From positions 62,001-126,000 of the forward strand of contig OZ251253.1 in NCBI GenBank assembly GCA_965240325.2: DNA of 64,000 nucleotides, given 5' to 3'. The position numbers were made by a program, and so were the translations under genes. A model generated the notes under the pieces. It had not been told where the DNA came from. It made no database searches and saw nothing but the letters and a program-made list of their open reading frames with translations. The first letter of the stretch is position 1; every line of letters begins with the position of its first letter. Shown piece by piece: positions 12,201 to 24,200 of the stretch. This stretch comes from Rebecca billardiae RCC1528. Its lineage: Eukaryota > Haptophyta.

Positions 12201-15200
12201 GACCCGGCCGACGCCCCTGGCGTGAGCTGCGCCGCCGCATTCACTGCAACCTCGCCCGCCTCCACGTCCGTCGTCACCTTGAGCAGCACGCGCAGGCTGC
12301 CGTCCTCGTTCGGCTCGAGCACGTCAATGCCGACGCGCGAAGGGTCCACGCCGAGCTCGGCAGCCAACGCCGCCAGCACGCCGCCGCTGAGCACGGCAAA
12401 ATCCTCCGCGGACACGTCCAGGCGCAGCTCCACGTACTCCGTCGTCGCAGAGCCCGGCGGCGGAGATGGCGGCGAGGGCGGCGGGTCGGGAGGCGATGGA
12501 GGCGGAGATGGCGGTGGGGAGAGCGGCGACGGCGGGGCTGGCGGCGGGCGGAGTGGGGGCGCAGGTGGAGGAGATGGCGGCACGTGCGCGCGCGGCACCG
12601 AGACCACGTCCACGCCGAGCGCAGCCGACAGCTCCTCCAGGCTCGTCGGCGCCGTCTCGGAGGCGCCCGGCGCGAGCTCCGCGATCGGGTCGATGGCGGT
12701 CTCGCCGAGTGACGGCTCGGTCGTCAGGCGGATCACCACGTCGAGCGCGCCGCCCGTCGTGCTCGCCGTGCTCTCCACGCTCAGCCGCGACGCGTCCACG
12801 CCCAGCTCGTCCGCGAGCGCCTCGAGCAGGGCAGCGCTCTGCTCGCTGAACGCAGCCTCCGTCGTGCCCAGCGTCAGCCGCACGAACGCCTCAGCCACCA
12901 GCGGCGGCGGCGGCGGCGGCGAAGGTCGCGACGGGCTGCGCGGCACCTCCAGCACCGTCACGCCGAGCGACGCCGACAGCTCGGACAGGCTCCCGACAGA
13001 CGCGGACGATACACCCGGCGTCAGCTGCGCCGCAGCGTCGACAGGTGTCTCCCCTGCCTCCTCGTCAGTGCCCACCTTGATCACGACGCGGAGGCTGCCG
13101 TCGGCGTTCACGCCGAGCACGTCCAGGCTCACGCGGCTGGCAGACACGCCGAGCTCCGCGGCGAGCGCCAGCAGCACGCTGCCGCCACTCACCGCAAACT
13201 CCTCAGGCGTCGTGTCGAGCGCCAGCTCCACGTACTCTGTCGACGCTGAGCCCGGCGGCGGCGACGGCGGCGACGGCGGCGGATCGGGCGGCGACGGCGG
13301 CGGTGAAGGCGGCGGCTGGCGCGGCGACGGCGGCGGTGGCGTCGGCGGCGACGGCGGCGCCGGCGGCGGAGACGGCGGCACGTGCGCGCGTGGCACCGAG
13401 ACCACGTCCACGCCGAGCGCAGCTGACAGCTCCTCCAGGCTCGCCGGCGCCGTCTCGGAGGCGCCCGGCGCAAGCTCCGCGATCGGGTCGACGACCGTCT
13501 CGCCCAGTGACGGCTCGGTCGTCACGCGGATCACCACGTCGAGCGCACCGCCCGTCGTGCTCGCCGTGCTCTCCACGCTCAGCCGCGACGCGTCCACGCC
13601 CAGCTCGTCCGCGAGCGCCTCGAGCAGGGCAGCGCTCTGCTCGCTGAACGCAGCCTCCGTCGTGCCCAGCGTCAGCCGCACGAACGTCTCAGCCACCAGC
13701 GGCGGCGGCGGCGGCGGAGAATGCGGCGGCGGCGGCGGCGAGGGCGGCGCGAGGCTGCGGGGCTGCTCGAGCACGAGCACGCCCAACGACGCCGACAGCT
13801 CCGCCAGGCTCGCCACCGAGTCAGCCGACGCCCCTGGCGTGAGCTGCGCCGCTGCATTCACTGCAACCTCGCCCGCCTCCTCGTCTGTCGTCACCTTGAG
13901 CAGCACGCTCAGGCTGCCGTCCTCGTTCGGCTCGAGCACGTCGATGTCCACGCGCGATGGGTCCACGCCGAGCTCGGCAGCCAACGCCGAAAGCACGCCA
14001 CCGCTGAGCACTGCAAAATCCTCCGCGGACACGTCCAGGCGCAGCTCCACGTACTCCGTCGTCGCAGAGCCCGGCGGCGGCGACGGCGGTGAGGGCGGCG
14101 GGTCGGGCGGCGACGGCGGCGGTGATGGCGGTGGAGAGAGCGGCGACGGCGGAAACGGCGGCGCATTGGGCGGAGACGCCGGCGGAGGCGACGGCGGCAC
14201 GTGCGCGCGCGGCACCGAGACCACGTCCACGCCGAGCGCAGCCGACAGCTCCTCCAGGCTCGCCGGCGCCGTCTCGGAGGCGCCCGGCGCAAGCTCTGCG
14301 ATCGGGTCGACGGCCGTCTCGCCGAGTGACGGCTCGGTCGTCACGCGGATCACCACGTCGAGCGCGCCGCCCGTCGTGCTCGCCGTGCTCTCCACGCTCA
14401 GCCGCGAAGCGTCCACGCCCAGCTCGTCCGCGAGCGCCTCGAGCAGGGCAGCGCTCTGCTCGCTGAACGCAGCCTCCGTCGTGCCCAGCGTCAGCCGCAC
14501 GAACGTCTCAGCCACCAGCGGCGGCGGCGGCGGCGCACTGGGCATGGGCGGCGGCGAGGGCGATATCCGGCTCACGGGCGTGTCGAGCACGACCACGCCC
14601 AGCGACGCCGACAGCTCCGCCAGGCTCGCCACCGAATCAGCCGACGCCCCTGGCGTGAGCTGCACCGCTGCATTCACTGCCGTCTCGCCAGCCTCCTCGT
14701 CCGTCGTCACCTTGAGCAGCACGCCCAGGCTGCCGTCCTCGTTCGGCTCGAGCACGTCGATGTCCACGCGCGATGCGTCCACGCCGAGCTCGGCAGCCAT
14801 CGCCGACAGAAGGTCGCCGCTGAGCACGGCAAAATCCTCCGCGGACACGTCCAGGCGCAGCTCCACGTACTCCGTCGTCGCAGAGCCCGGCGGCGGCGAC
14901 GGCGGTGAGGGCGGCGGGTCGGGCGGCGACGGCGGCGGCGATGGCGGTGGAGAGAGCGGCGACGGCGGGAATGGCGGTGCATTGGGCGGGGACGCTGGCG
15001 GCGGCGACGGCGGCACGTGCGCGCGCGGCACCGAGACCACGTCCACGCCGAGCGCAGCCGACAGCTCCTCCAGGCTCGCCGGCGCCGTCTCGGAGGCGCC
15101 CGGCGCAAGCTCTGCGATCGGGTCGACGGCCGTCTCGCCGAGTGACGGCTCGGTCGTCACGCGGATCACCACGTCGAGCTCGCCGCCCGTCGTGCTCGCC

Positions 15201-18200
15201 GTGCTCTCCACGCTCAGCCGCGACGCGTCCACGCCCAGCTCGTCCGCGAGCGCCTCGAGCAGGGCAGCGCTCTGCTCGCTGAACACAGCCTCCGTCGTGC
15301 CCAGCGTCAGCCGCACGAACGTCTCAGCCACCAGCGGCGGCGGCGGCGGCGCACTGGGCATGGGCGGCGGCGAGGGCGATATCCGGCGCACGGGCGTGTC
15401 GAGCACGATCACGCCCAGCGACGTCGACAGCTCCGCCAGGCTCGCCACCGAGTCAGCCGACGCCCCTGGCGTGAGCTGCGCCGCTGCATTCACTGCCGTC
15501 TCGCCAGCCTCCTCGTCCGTCGTCACCTTGAGCAGCACGCTCAGGCTGCCGTCCTCGTTCGGCTCGAGCACGTCGATGTCCACGCGCGATGCGTCCACGC
15601 CGAGCTCGGCAGCCATCGCCGACAGAAGGTCGCCGCTGAGCACGGCAAAATCCTCCGCGGACACGTCCAGGCGCAGCTCCACGTACTCCGTCGTCGCAGA
15701 GCCCGGCGGCGGAGACGGCGGCGACGGCGGCGGGTCGGGCGGCGACGGCGGCGGCAATGGCGGTGGAGAGAGCGGCGACGGCGGGAATGGCGGCGCATTG
15801 GGCGGGGACGCTGGCGGCGGCGACGGCGGCACGTGCGCGCGTGGCACCGAGACCACGTCCACGCCGAGCGCAGCCGACAGCTCCTCCAGGCTCGCCGGCG
15901 CCGTCTCGGAGGCGCCCGGCGCAAGCTCTGCGATCGGGTCGACGGCGGTCTCGCCGAGTGACGGCTCGGTCGTCACGCGGATCACCACGTCGAGCTCGCC
16001 GCCCGTCGTGCTCGCCGTGCTCTCCACACTCAGCCGCGACGCGTCCACGCCCAGCTCGTCCGCGAGCGCCTCGAGCAGGGCAGCGCTCTGCTCGCTGAAC
16101 GCAGCCTCCGTCGTGCCCAGCGTCAGCCGCACGAACGTCTCAGCCACCAGCGGCGGCGGCGGCGGCGCGCTCGGCACGGGCGGGGGCGAGGGCGATATCC
16201 GGCTCACGGGCGTGTCGAGCACCACCACGCCCAGCGACGCCGACAGCTCCGCCAGGCTCGCCACCGAGTCAGCCGACGCCCCTGGCGTGAGCTGCGCTGC
16301 TGCATTCACTGCCGTCTCGCCAGCCTCCTCGTCCGTCGTCACCTTGAGCAGCACGCTCAGGCTGCCGTCCTCGTTCGGCTCGAGCACGTCGATGTCCACG
16401 CGCGATGGGTCCACGCCGAGCTCGGCAGCCATCGCCGACAGAAGGTCGCCGCTGAGCACGGCAAAATCCTCCGCGGACACTTCCAGGCGCAGCTCCACGT
16501 ACTCCGTCGTCGCAGAGCCCGGCGGCGGAGATGGCGGAGAGGGCGGCGGGTCGGGCGGCGACGGCGGCGGCGAGGGCGGTGGAGAGAGCGGCGACGGCGG
16601 GAATGGCGGCGCATTGGGCGGGGACGCCGGCGGCGGCGACGGCGGCACGTGCGCGCGCGGCGCCGAGACCACGTCCACGCCGAGCACAGCCGACAGCTCC
16701 TCCAGGCTCGCCGGCGCCGTCTCGGAGGCGCCCGGCGCGAGCTCTGCGATCGGGTCGACGGCGGTCTCGCCGAGTGACGGCTCGGTCGTCACGCGGATCA
16801 CCACGTCGAGCTCGCCGCCCGTCGTGCTCGCCGTGCTCTCCACGCTCAGCCGCGACGCATCCACGCCCAGCTCGTCCGCGAGCGCCTCGAGCAGGGCAGC
16901 GCTCTGCTCGCTGAACGCAGCCTCCGTCGTGCCCAGCGTCAGCCGCACGAACGTCTCAGCCACCAGCGGCGGCGGCGGCGGCGCGCTCGGCACGGGCGGG
17001 GGCGAGGGCGATATCCGGCTCACGGGCGTGTCGAGCACCACCACGCCCAGCGACGCCGACAGCTCCGCCAGGCTCGCCACCGAGTCAGCCGACGCCCCTG
17101 GCGTGAGCTGCGCTGCTGCATTCACTGCCGTCTCGCCAGCCTCCTCGTCCGTCGTCACCTTGAGCAGCACGCTCAGGCTGCCGTCCTCGTTCGGCTCGAG
17201 CACGTCGATGTCCACGCGCGATGGGTCCACGCCGAGCTCGGCAGCCATCGCCGACAGAAGGTCGCCGCTGAGCACGGCAAAATCCTCCGCGGACACGTCC
17301 AGGCGCAGCTCCACGTACTCCGTCGTCGCAGAGCCCGGCGGCGGCGACGGCGGTGAGGGCGGCGGGTCGGGCGGCGACGGCGGCGGCGATGGCGGTGGAG
17401 AGAGCGGCGACGGCGGGAATGGCGGTGCATTGGGCGGGGACGCTGGCGGCGGCGACGGCGGCACGTGCGCGCGCGGCACCGAGACCACGTCCACGCCGAG
17501 CGCAGCCGACAGCTCCTCCAGGCTCGCCGGCGCCGTCTCGGAGGCGCCCGGCGCCAACTCCACGATCGGGTCGACGGCGGTCTCGCCGAGTGACGGCTCG
17601 GTCGTCACGCGGATCACCACGTCGAGCTCGCCGCCCGTCGTGCTCGCCGTGCTCTCCACGCTCAGCCGCGACGCGTCCACGCCCAGCTCGTCCGCGAGCG
17701 CCTCGAGCAGGGCAGCGCTCTGCTCGCTGAACGCAGCCTCCGTCGTGCCCAGCGTCAGCCGCACGAACGTCTCAGCCACCAGCGGCGGCGGCGGCGGCGC
17801 GCTGGGCACGGGCGGGGGCGAGGGCGATATCCGGCTCACGGGCGTGTCGAGCACCACCACGCCCAGCGACGCCGACAGCTCCGCCAGGCTCGCCACCGAA
17901 TCAGCCGACGCCCCTGGCGTGAGCTGCGCCGCTGCATTCACTGCCGTCTCGCCAGCCTCCTCGTCCGTCGTCACCTTGAGCAGCACGCTCAGGCTGCCGT
18001 CCTCGTTCGGCTCGAGCACGTCGATGTCCACGCGCGATGGGTCCACGCCGAGCTCGGCAGCCATCGCCGACAGAAGGTCGCCGCTGAGCACGGCAAAATC
18101 CTCCGCGGACACGTCCAGGCGCAGCTCCACGTACTCCGTCGTCGCAGAGCCCGGCGGCGGCGACGGCGGTGAGGGCGGCGGGTCGGGCGGCGACGGCGGC

Positions 18201-21200
18201 GGCGATGGCGGTGGAGAGAGCGGCGACGGCGGGAATGGCGGTGCATTGGGCGGGGACGCTGGCGGCGGCGACGGCGGCACGTGCGCGCGCGGCACCGAGA
18301 CCACGTCCACGCCGAGCGCAGCCGACAGCTCCTCCAGGCTCGCCGGCGCCGTCTCGGAGGCGCCCGGCACCAACTCCGCGATCGGGTCGACGGCGGTCTC
18401 GCCGAGTGACGGCTCGGTCGTCACGCGGATCACCACGTCGAGCTCGCCGCCCGTCGTGCTCGCCGTGCTCTCCACGCTCAGCCGCGACGCGTCCACGCCC
18501 AGCTCGTCCGCGAGCGCCTCGAGCAGGGCAGCGCTCTGCTCGCTGAACGCAGCCTCCGTCGTGCCCAGCGTCAGCCGCACGAACGTCTCAGCCACCAGCG
18601 GCGGCGGCGGCGGCGCACTGGGCATGGGCGGCGGCGAGGGCGATATCCGGCGCACGGGCGTGTCGAGCACCACCACGCCCAGCGACGCCGACAGCTCCGC
18701 CAGGCTCGCCACCGAGACAGCCGACGCCCCTGGCGTGAGCAGCGCCGCTGCATTCACTGCCGTCTCGCCAGCCTCCTCGTCCGTCGTCACCTTGAGCAGC
18801 ACGCTCAGGCTGCCGTCCTCGTTCGGCTCGAGCACGTCGATGTCCACGCGCGATGGGTCCACGCCGAGCTCGGCAGCCATCACCGACAGAAGGTCGCCGC
18901 TGAGCACGGCAAAATCCTCCGCGGACACGTCCAGGCGCAGCTCCACGTACTCCGTCGTCGCAGAGCCCGGCGGCGGAGACGGCGGAGAGGGCGGCGGGTC
19001 GGGCGGCGACGGCGGCGGCGATGGCGGTGGGGAGAGCGGCGACGGCGGGGCTGGCGGCGCATTGGGCGGGGACGCTGGCGGCGGCGACGGCGGCACGTGC
19101 GCGCGCGGCACCGAGACCACGTCCACGCCGAGCGCAGCCGACAGCTCCTCCAGGCTCGCCGGCGCCGTCTCGGAGGCGCCCGGCGCAAGCTCTGCGATCG
19201 GGTCGACGGCCGTCTCGCCGAGTGACGGCTCGGTCGTCACGCGGATCACCACGTCGAGCTCGCCGCCCGTCGTGCTCGCCGTGCTCTCCACGCTCAGCCG
19301 CGACGCGTCCACGCCCAGCTCGTCCGCGAGCGCCTCGAGCAGGGCAGCGCTCTGCTCGCTGAACACAGCCTCCGTCGTGCCCAGCGTCAGCCGCACGAAC
19401 GTCTCAGCCACCAGCGGCGGCGGCGGCGGCGCACTGGGCATGGGCGGCGGCGAGGGCGATATCCGGCGCACGGGCGTGTCGAGCACGATCACGCCCAGCG
19501 ACGCCGACAGCTCCGCCAGGCTCGCCACCGAGTCAGCCGACGCCCCTGGCGTGAGCAGCGCCGCTGCATTCACTGCCGTCTCGCCAGCCTCCTCGTCCGT
19601 CGTCACCTTGAGCAGCACGCTCAGGCTGCCGTCCTCGTTCGGCTCGAGCACGTCGATGTCCACGCGCGATGGGTCCACGCCGAGCTCGGCAGCCATCGCC
19701 GACAGAAGGTCGCCGCTGAGCACGGCAAAATCCTCCGCGGACACGTCCAGGCGCAGCTCCACGTACTCCGTCGTCGCAGAGCCCGGCGGCGGAGACGGCG
19801 GAGACGGCGGCGGGTCGGGCGGCGACGGCGGCGGCGATGGCGGTGGAGAGAGCGGCGACGGCGGGAATGGCGGCGCATTGGGCGGGGACGCTGGCGGCGG
19901 CGACGGCGGCACGTGCGCGCGCGGCACCGAGACCACGTCCACGCCGAGCGCAGCCGACAGCTCCTCCAGGCTCGCCGGCGCCGTCTCGGAGGCGCCCGGC
20001 GCAAGCTCTGCGATCGGGTCGACGGCGGTCTCGCCGAGTGACGGCTCGGTCGTCACGCGGATCACCACGTCGAGCGCGCCGCCCGTCGTGCTCGCCGTGC
20101 TCTCCACGCTCAGCCGCGACGCGTCCACGCCCAGCTCGTCCGCGAGCGCCTCGAGCAGGGCAGCGCTCTGCTCGCTGAACGCAGCCTCCGTCGTGCCCAG
20201 CGTCAGCCGCACGAACGTCTCAGCCACCAGCGGCGGCGGCGGCGGCGCACTGGGCATGGGCGGCGGCGAGGGCGGTACCCGGCTCACGGGCGTGTCGAGC
20301 ACGATCACGCCCAGCGACGCCGACAGCTCCGCCAGGCTCGCCACCGAGTCAGCCGACGCCCCTGGCGTGAGCTGCGCTGCTGCATTCACTGCCGTCTCGC
20401 CAGCCTCCTCGTCCGTCGTCACCTTGAGCAGCACGCTCAGGCTGCCGTCCTCGTTCGGCTCGAGCACGTCGATGTCCACGCGCGATGGGTCCACGCCGAG
20501 CTCGGCAGCCATCGCCGACAGAAGGTCGCCGCTGAGCACGGCAAAATCCTCCGCGGACACGTCCAGGCGCAGCTCCACGTACTCCGTCGTCGCAGAGCCC
20601 GGCGGCGGCGACGGCGGTGAGGGCGGCGGGTCGGGCGGCGATGGAGGCGGCGATGGCGGTGGGGAGAGCGGCGCCGGGGGGGCTGGCGGTGCATTGGGCG
20701 GGGACGCTGGCGGCGGCGACGGCGGCACGTGCGCGCGCGGCACCGAGACCACGTCCACGCCGAGCGCAGCCGACAGCTCCTCCAGGCTCGCCGGCGCCGT
20801 CTCGGAGGCGCCCGGCGCAAGCTCCGCGATCGGGTCGACGACCGACTCGCCCAGTGGCGGCTGGGTCGTCACGCGGATCACCACGTCGAGCTCGCCGCCC
20901 GTCGTGCCCGCCGTGCTCTCCACGCTCAGCCGCGACGCGTCCACGCCCAGCTCGTCCGCGAGCGCCTCGAGCAGGGCAGCGCTCTGCTCGCTGAACGCAG
21001 CCTCCGTCGTGCCCAGCGTCAGCCGCACGAACGTCTCAGCCACCAGCGGCGGCGGCGGCGGCGCGCTCGGCACGGGCGGGGGCGAGGGCGATATCCGGCT
21101 CACGGGCGTGTCGAGCACCACCACGCCCAGCGACGTCGACAGCTCCGCCAGGCTCGCCACCGAGACAGCCGACGCCCCTGGCGTGAGCAGCGCTGCTGCA

Positions 21201-24200
21201 TTCACTGCCGTCTCGCCAGCCTCCTCGTCCGTCGTCACCTTGAGCAGCACGCTCAGGCTGCCGTCCTCGTTCGGCTCGAGCACGTCGATGTCCACGCGCG
21301 ATGGGTCCACGCCGAGCTCGGCAGCCATCGCCGACAGAAGGTCGCCGCTGAGCACGGCAAAATCCTCCGCGGACACGTCCAGGCGCAGCTCCACGTACTC
21401 CGTCGTCGCAGAGCCCGGCGGCGGCGACGGCGGTGAGGGCGGCGGGTCGGGCGGCGACGGCGGCGGCGATGGCGGTGGAGAGAGCGGCGACGGCGGGAAT
21501 GGCGGCGCATTGGGCGGGGACGCCGGCGGCGGCGACGGCGGCACGTGCGCGCGCGGCACCGAGACCACGTCCACGCCGAGCGCAGCCGACAGCTCCTCCA
21601 GGCTCGCCGGCGCCGTCTCGGAGGCGCCCGGCGCGAGCTCTGCGATCGGGTCGACAACCGTCTCGCCGAGTGACGGCTCGGTCGTCACGCGGATCACCAC
21701 GTCGAGCGCGCCGCCCGTCGTGCTCGCCGTGCTCTCCACGCTCAGCCGCGACGCGTCCACGCCCAGCTCGTCCGCGAGCGCCTCAAGCAGGGCAGCGCTC
21801 TGCTCGCTGAACGCAGCCTCCGTCGTGCCCAGCGTCAGCCGCACGAACGTCTCAGCCACCAGCGGCGGCGGCGGCGGCGCACTCGGCACGGGCGGAGGCG
21901 AGGGCGATATCCGGCTCACGGGCGTGTCGAGCACCACCACGCCCAGCGACGTCGACAGCTCCGCCAGGCTCGCCACCGAGTCAGCCGACGCCCCTGGCGT
22001 GAGCAGCGCTGCTGCATTCACTGCCGTCTCGCCAGCCTCCTCGTCCGTCGTCACCTTGAGCAGCACGCTCAGGCTGCCGTCCTCGTTCGGCTCGAGCACG
22101 TCGATGTCCACGCGCGATGCGTCCACGCCGAGCTCGGCAGCCATCGCCGACAGAAGGTCGCCGCTGAGCACGGCAAAATCCTCCGCGGACACGTCCAGGC
22201 GCAGCTCCACGTACTCCGTCGTCGCAGAGCCCGGCGGCGGAGACGGCGGAGAGGGCGGCGGGTCGGGCGGCGACGGCGGCGGCGAAGGTGGCGGCGGCCG
22301 GAGAGGCGGAGAGCTCGGCGGCATCAAGGGTGGAGGAGATGGCGGCACGTGCGCGCGCGGCACCGAGACCACGTCCACGCCGAGCGCAGCCGACAGCTCC
22401 TCCAGGCTCGCCGGCGCCGTCTCGGAGGCGCCCGGCGCGAGCTCCGCGATCGGGTCGACGGCGGTCTCGCCGAGTGACGGCTCGGTCGTCACGCGGATCA
22501 CCACGTCGAGCTCGCCGCCCGTTGTGCTCGCCGTGCTCTCCACGCTCAGCCGCGACGCGTCCACGCCCAGCTCGTCCGCGAGCGCCTCGAGCAGGGCAGC
22601 GCTCTGCTCGCTGAACGCAGCCTCCGTCGTGCCCAGCGTCAGCCGCACGAACGTCTCAGCCGCCAGCGGCGGCGGCGGCGGCGCGCTCGGCACGGGCGGC
22701 GGGGACGGTGGCGTGAAGGACCGCGGCAGCTCGACGACGGTGACCCCGAGGCTCTGCGAGAGCGCCTCGAGCGTAGCTGGCGAGCTCGGCGTGGCGCCCG
22801 GCGTGAGCTGTCCGACTGCGTCCACTGGCTGCTCGCCCGCCTCCGGGTCTGTGCTCACGCGCACGACCACGCTCAGCGTGCCGTCCTCGTTGGGAACGAG
22901 CTGGTTGACGCTCACGCGCGCCTCGTCCACGCCCAGCGTCTCCGCGATCGCGCCCAGCACGATGTGGCTGTCCACCGCGAAGTCCTCCGCGCTCACGTCG
23001 AGCGTGAGCTCCACGTACTCGTTGGCCGCGAGCGAGGGCGGCGGCGACGGCGGCGACGGCGGCGGGTCGGGCGGCGACGGCGGCGGCGCCGGCGGCGGCG
23101 GTGGCGGCGCTCGGGGCGGGACGGACGGCGGCGACGGCGGCGGCGACGGCGGCACGTGCGCGCGCGGCACCGAGACCACGTCCACGCCGAGCGCAGCCGA
23201 CAGCTCCTCCAGGCTCGCCGGCGCCGTCTCGGAGGCGCCCGGCGCAAGCACGGCGGCGAGGTCGACGAGCGGCTCCCCGGCGCCCCCGCCCGCGCCCGTC
23301 TCCGCGACGAGCTTGAGCACCACGCGCACCAGCCCCTCGTCCGTGATCGTCACGCCCTCGACGCTCAGCCGCCCGACGTCCACGCCCAGCTGCGCGCCGA
23401 TCGTGGCCAGCATCGCGACGCTCGCGTTGCCGAACGCGTCGAGGGTGGTGTTGAGCGTGAGCGCCGCGTACGACTCGGCCGAGAGGTCCGGCGGCGGCGA
23501 GGGCGGCGACGGGGGCGACGGGGGCGAGGGCGGCGGCGGCGGCGACGGCGGCGGCGGGGACGACGGCGGCGATGGCGGCGGGAACGGCAGCGTGCGCGGC
23601 GGCGGCGGCGGGCTCGGCGGCGGCGTCGGAGGCGGGGCCCCCGGTGGCGTCGACGGCGGCTGTGGTGGGGAGGCCGGCGGCGGCGGGGACGGTGGCGGCG
23701 TCGGTGGCGGCGGCGACGGCGGCGGCGACGGCGGTCGCGACGGCGGTGGGCTCGGCGGCGGCGACGGCGGCGGTGCAGGCGGCGACGGCGGCGGGAAGGG
23801 CTCGGTGCGCGGCGGCGGCGGCAGGCTCGGCGGGGGAGCCGGCGGCGGCGAGGGAGGCGGGCGCGGCGGGGGCGAGGGCGGCGACGACGGCGGTGCAGGC
23901 GGGGTGTGCGGCGGGGGCGACGGAATGAACGAGGGCGGCGGGGAAGGCGGTGGCGACGGAGGCGGGCCTGGCGGCGGCGACGGTGGTGGCGGTGACGGTG
24001 GCGGGCTCGGCGGCGGGGAAGGCGGCGGGGAAGGCGGCGGGGAAGGCGGCGGGGAAGGCGGAGGCGAAGGCGGCGGGGAAGGCGGCGGCGATGGCGGCGG
24101 CGGGCTGGGCGGCGGGCTGGGCGGCGGCGAGGGCGGCGGGCTCGGCGGCGGCGAGGGAGGCGGTGGGCTCGGTGGCGGGCTTGGCGGCGGAGATGGCGGC

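Larger units (their letters stand above)
1..23491 (-). repeat. Array of about 58 protein modules with Pro-rich linkers
   Basis: I count about 59 PPSPP-type linkers, giving about 58 complete modules plus a partial one at the left edge. The linkers are 8 to 45 residues long. Each module has an N-terminal part with an 'LGVd..Rv.V' segment, followed by a beta-like stretch 'GgLeVVi.VtTd' and a C-terminal 'SLaELs.lLGV.V' helix-like stretch. The layout loosely recalls small alpha/beta domains such as SEA, but I do not recognise the family with confidence. Several sequence types alternate (ends VPRAH, VLDTP, QPFNH, DAPHRH, VPRGF). Confidence 0.75.
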
